Below are positions 60,763 to 64,000 of a stretch of DNA of 64,000 bases, in pieces. The notes below the pieces were generated by a model. It had not been told where the DNA came from. It searched no databases and was given only the letters and a program-made list of their open reading frames with translations. The first letter of the stretch is position 1. Each line of letters begins with the position of its first letter. The translations under genes and the position numbers were made by a program. Location: positions 1 through 64,000 of the forward strand of contig NZ_NIBS01000013.1 of assembly GCF_002632465.1 (NCBI RefSeq), written 5' to 3'. The DNA comes from Xenorhabdus budapestensis (GTDB lineage: Bacteria; Pseudomonadota; Gammaproteobacteria; Enterobacterales; Enterobacteriaceae).

Positions 60763-62300
60763 TCTGTACTCTCTGCCTTAATATCTATTGGATACGTTTC
60801 TTGTCCTGTAATTTGATAAATCTCTTCCAGTGTTGTTGTGCCCTGTTCTACTAATTCCAATCCAGCAGAAAAAAGAGTTGTTTGCTGGTGTAAGATGGGC
60901 AGACAGGGAAATTTGTCAGAAGATTTTTCTGATAAAGCTTGCTGGAATTCAGGCTTGATTTCGAGAAATTCATAGATGGCTGTTCTGCCATAATAACCAG
61001 AAAAACAGTGTTCACAGCCGACGGCTACCCATTGCTGCACAGTAATTTGTTGTTTTATTTCTCTGTTTTCAAAATGTATGATCGTAGGTTCTTCCATTTT
61101 TTGTCGGCAATGAGGGCAAAGTTTGCGAACTAATCGTTGGGCAATAATTAATTTTACACATGATGCAGTGGTATAGCCTGGAATCCCAAGATTTTGCAGG
61201 CGAGATAGTGTGTCTATTGTGGAGTTCGTATGCAGGGTGGATAAAACCAGATGGCCTGTTTGAGCGGCTTTCATCGATATTTCAGCCGTTTCGTTATCAC
61301 GAATTTCACCAACCATGATGATATCAGGATCTTGCCGCAGTAATGCCCGTAAAACCTTAGCGAAATCGAGTCCAATTTTGTTATTTACCTGTGTTTGATT
61401 GATGCCCGTTAAAGGAATTTCTACCGGGTCTTCAACACTACAGATATTCTTCTTCGCTTGATTTAAATATTTCAGGCAACTATACAATGTGATAGTTTTA
61501 CCGCTTCCTGTCGGGCCTGTAACTATAATCATTCCCTGTGGTACACGAAGTTTCTGCTTTAAAAGCTGTAACTGGGACTCAGATAGACCGAGTTGTTCCA
61601 ATGATAATTGGTGTATGGTGTTTAAAATTCGCAGAACAATTTTTTCTCCATACAGCGTTGGCAAGGTAGATATACGTATTGCATAACTGATTTTGTGATC
61701 ATTCCAGTTAAATTGCCCATCTTGCGGTTGGCGTTTTTCAGCGATATTAAGTTTTGCCATGATTTTTAAGCGAGCAGGAATACCCGCATTTATTTGAGAA
61801 GAGGGTGATGGCATAGAATGCAACACACCATCAACCCGAATGCGTATCCGATAGTTGTATTGAGAAGGCTCAAAATGAATATCTGATGCTCTTTTCTGTA
61901 TAGAGATTGAGATTGTCTGATTAATTAACTGAATGACAGGCGTATCAATATTTTCGGTATAGCTGTCATTCAATTGTGCATCATTGTGGTTATTATCTGG
62001 AATACCTAAGTTTTCTGTTCGATAGATTTCTGTTTCATCATTCTCAGCACAGTAACTTTCTGTACAAGGTATAAATGATCCTTCTTGTGTCAACATGGAT
62101 TCAATTTTAGCTTTTGGCCAAATATCAAAATTAATTATTGCACCAGAAATAAAACGTAGTGAAGAAATGAATTCTTCATTAGGGGATTGGCTACAGGCAA
62201 TAGTTATGGTGTAAGCATCCCTTTTTATAATAATTGCCTGATGTTTTTGGCAGAGTTCTTTGATTTTTCTTTCAATTAAAATATTTTCCGTGTTTTCCAT
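60759..62300 (-). CDS. hofB: Type IV pilus assembly ATPase HofB
   Basis: PilB/GspE-type assembly ATPase. 513 aa, longer than E. coli HofB (461). KRASDIHFEPSQYNYRIRIR near 133-152, Walker A VTGPTGSGKTITLY near 259-272, Walker B region DPDIIMVGEIRDNETAEIS near 321-339, His box LSTLHTNS near 350-357, and a zinc tetracysteine CPHC...CEHC near 397-433. Cytoplasmic, paired with HofC. Confidence 0.93.
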   Translation of the reverse strand: MENTENILIERKIKELCQKHQAIIIKRDAYTITIACSQSPNEEFISSLRFISGAIINFDIWPKAKIESMLTQEGSFIPCTESYCAENDETEIYRTENLGIPDNNHNDAQLNDSYTENIDTPVIQLINQTISISIQKRASDIHFEPSQYNYRIRIRVDGVLHSMPSPSSQINAGIPARLKIMAKLNIAEKRQPQDGQFNWNDHKISYAIRISTLPTLYGEKIVLRILNTIHQLSLEQLGLSESQLQLLKQKLRVPQGMIIVTGPTGSGKTITLYSCLKYLNQAKKNICSVEDPVEIPLTGINQTQVNNKIGLDFAKVLRALLRQDPDIIMVGEIRDNETAEISMKAAQTGHLVLSTLHTNSTIDTLSRLQNLGIPGYTTASCVKLIIAQRLVRKLCPHCRQKMEEPTIIHFENREIKQQITVQQWVAVGCEHCFSGYYGRTAIYEFLEIKPEFQQALSEKSSDKFPCLPILHQQTTLFSAGLELVEQGTTTLEEIYQITGQETYPIDIKAESTE

Positions 62301-62436
62301 TTATTATATTCCTTTGTTGTTTAAATAGATTAATGGTTTTAGTTTGTCCAAATCCCATCTTGGAAAACTGATATTTTTCCATAAGAATGCTTGATCATAG
62401 CTTGCAATTATTAACTAATGACTAAATTAATGACTT

Positions 62437-62859
62437 TTAAAACTTCAGTGTCTCCTGACATTTTATTTTCAATGATTCGTTTTCGGCATTACATACCGTT
62501 TGCCAATGTGTAATACCTGTTTTAATGTCCTGAATTGGTTTTAAGATGGCATTGAGTCCATTGAGATTTTGTTTACCAACGATAGTTATTTCTCCCATTT
62601 TTACAGTTATGGTACTGATATAACGGCTATTGTGACCAGATGGAATGGATGTATGGCCAGTGTTGCATTCTTTGTGGCTTTCTGTTTCAAAATGGCAAAT
62701 TTCAACACCGGATTTATAAGGTACAATTGCCTGGAGCACATCGGTTAATGCAGCCTTTTGAATATAGCCTTGATAGCTGGGAATACCAATTGCACCAAGG
62801 ATAGATACAATTGCCATCACAACCATGACTTCCATTAATGTAAATCCTTGTTGATTCAT
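62437..62859 (-). CDS. ppdD: Prepilin PpdD, type IV major pilin-like
   Basis: Type IV pilin precursor, 140 aa. Class-III prepilin signal MNQQG followed by FTLMEVMVVMAIVSILGAIG, with cleavage after Gly5, Phe at +1 and Glu at +5 of the mature form. Four cysteines follow. Short spacer then hofB. No prepilin peptidase gene is in the window, so processing would need one elsewhere. Confidence 0.93.
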   Translation of the reverse strand: MNQQGFTLMEVMVVMAIVSILGAIGIPSYQGYIQKAALTDVLQAIVPYKSGVEICHFETESHKECNTGHTSIPSGHNSRYISTITVKMGEITIVGKQNLNGLNAILKPIQDIKTGITHWQTVCNAENESLKIKCQETLKF

Positions 62860-63199
62860 ATTATCTCCTTTTTATTTTCTTCTTTTATGTGTTTTTCTGC
62901 ATATTCTCTCTATATTTTTTCAGAGCAATGCATGATTTTTAATATGAGTTGGTGCTAATAAGGATGGAGATTTTTTTTAAAAAGAAAATGGTGTTAGTAC
63001 ATTTTGTGGAAATGGTTCGAAAAGATAACTATTGATTACATTTTTTACCGGAAAATTTTCGAGCCTGCTCGCAAGTGAAAGCACGAGCGAAAATATCTTT
63101 CGATTGAAAATGCTAACATACTGATCTGTTACATTTTGATCGGTTGTCTTCCAATTTAGTGGAAAAATTAGCGATGAAACAGTTCGATGGAGTAAGAGA
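62860..63199. other. ppdD-ampD intergenic region; hairpin; nadC absent
   Basis: E. coli carries nadC between ppdD and ampD. Here only about 340 AT-rich bases remain, with no nadC remnant by eye. At 63055-63094 a bulged palindrome pairs ATTTTCG with CGAAAAT and, inside, CTCG with CGAG. Its function is unknown; it lies where divergent promoters must be. Confidence 0.6.
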
Positions 63200-63751
63200 A
63201 TGAAGTTAAATGAAGGGTGGATTGACGATGCCAGAAAAGTTACTTCTCCACATTATGATTTGCGCCCGGAAGGTGAAATCCCATCATTACTTGTCATTCA
63301 TAACATTAGTTTACCACCTGGTAAGTTTGGCGGGCCGTATATTGATCAGTTATTTATGGGAACGTTGGATCCCGATGAAGATCCTTTCTTTGAAGAGATA
63401 AAAGGGCTGCGTGTTTCTGCTCACTGTTTGATTCGCCGGGATGGTGAAGTTGTACAGTATGTTCCTTTCGATAAAAGAGCTTGGCATGCGGGTGTTTCCT
63501 GTTATTGTGATCGTGAAACGTGCAATGATTTTTCAATAGGTATTGAGTTGGAAGGGACGGATTACGAACCATTCACTGAAATCCAGTACTTTAAGTTGGT
63601 GGAAGTGACTCAGCTAATTATCAAACAATACCCTGATATTCGTAACAATATTACAGGGCACAGTGATATCGCACCGGGTAGAAAAACCGACCCAGGGCCT
63701 TATTTTTACTGGGAATATTATCGGCAATTATTGAAGGAGCGAATTGGATGA
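63200..63751 (+). CDS. ampD: N-acetyl-anhydromuramyl-L-alanine amidase AmpD
   Basis: Cytoplasmic zinc amidase that recycles anhydro-muropeptides and keeps beta-lactamase inducers low. 183 aa, like E. coli. Zinc ligands: His in LVIHNISLPPG near 31-41, then TGHSDIAPGRKTDPGP near 152-167 (His and Asp, plus catalytic Lys). SAHCLIRRDGEVVQYVPFDKRAWHAG near 74-99. Its stop overlaps ampE (ATGA). Confidence 0.97.
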   Translation: MKLNEGWIDDARKVTSPHYDLRPEGEIPSLLVIHNISLPPGKFGGPYIDQLFMGTLDPDEDPFFEEIKGLRVSAHCLIRRDGEVVQYVPFDKRAWHAGVSCYCDRETCNDFSIGIELEGTDYEPFTEIQYFKLVEVTQLIIKQYPDIRNNITGHSDIAPGRKTDPGPYFYWEYYRQLLKERIG

Positions 63752-64000
63752 CCCTCTTTATTCTATTGTTAATACTGGCATGGGAACGCATTTTTAAAAT
63801 GGGAGACCATTGGCAGCTGGAACATTATCTGGCACCTTTTTTTGCCAGAGTAAAATTATATTCACTGTGGGTAAGTTTAGGGATGACCCTTGTGGTTGTT
63901 TTTTTGACCTGGAAGCTCATTGAGGTTTTGAGCACAGTGGCTTTTGGTATGCCGGCAATTTTATTGTGCATCATGATTAGTTTGTTATGTATTGGTGCGG
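63748..64000 (+). CDS. ampE: AmpE, membrane protein (partial, runs off the window)
   Basis: N-terminal 84 residues of AmpE, the inner membrane protein encoded behind ampD, proposed as a sensory partner in beta-lactamase regulation. MTLFILLLILAWERIF and then HWQLEHYLAPFFARVK match E. coli AmpE. Two membrane helices are visible (about 1-16 and 44-62). The gene continues beyond base 64000. Confidence 0.93.
   Translation, partial: MTLFILLLILAWERIFKMGDHWQLEHYLAPFFARVKLYSLWVSLGMTLVVVFLTWKLIEVLSTVAFGMPAILLCIMISLLCIGA

Overview
This is a chromosomal window of an enteric gammaproteobacterium. Protein sequences follow Escherichia coli gene for gene, but base composition is AT-rich, with very AT-rich intergenic stretches. 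The gene order, many decaying genes, an EntD/NgrA-type phosphopantetheinyl transferase and short interspersed repeats point to the Morganellaceae, most likely Photorhabdus or Xenorhabdus. The genus is an inference, not something proved here.

Layout. (1) 0-8.7 kb: metK and the polyamine genes speA and speB, which are split apart by a degraded grpB, a transposase scrap and an orphan LigA-like small protein. A truncated sprT lies at the left edge. A PEBP-family gene and a Sua5/YciO-family gene follow. (2) 8.7-21.4 kb, accessory block: a LysR regulator divergent from a LeuC2/LeuD2-type isopropylmalate isomerase, a phosphopantetheinyl transferase, a galE interrupted by a stop codon, and a GNAT enzyme. 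Remnants of a MobF relaxase and of hicB come next, then a class-3 lipase, a cystathionine beta-synthase/gamma-lyase pair (reverse transsulfuration), a second peptide deformylase, an unknown gene and mutH. (3) 21.4-22.3 kb: no intact protein gene, but a cluster of DnaA boxes beside mutH (DARS2 candidate), an sgrR ghost keeping only its two ends, and, divergent from it, an SgrS-like small RNA. (4) 22.3-33 kb: leuBA with leuL leader and attenuator, leuO, an acyl-CoA synthetase, ilvIH and cra. (5) 33.3-52.5 kb: the complete dcw cell-wall and division cluster (mraZ-rsmH-ftsL-ftsI-murE-murF-mraY-murD-ftsW-murG-murC-ddlB-ftsQ-ftsA-ftsZ-lpxC), a dciA-like gene and secM. (6) 52.6-64 kb: secA, an inserted ABC-F gene, mutT, yacG-zapD-coaE, the type IV pilus-like hofC-hofB-ppdD, ampD and the start of ampE.

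How it works together. The leuA and leuB enzymes need an isopropylmalate isomerase. The usual leuCD is missing behind leuB, so the phylogenetically different LeuC2D2 pair at 9.9-11.8 kb is the obvious supplier. The dcw cluster is tightly packed, with many 1-4 base overlaps, and is probably driven from a promoter ahead of mraZ that carries MraZ-type repeats. The most notable non-coding features are the SgrS-like RNA, which persists although sgrR is destroyed and no setA is present, and the DnaA-box cluster next to mutH.
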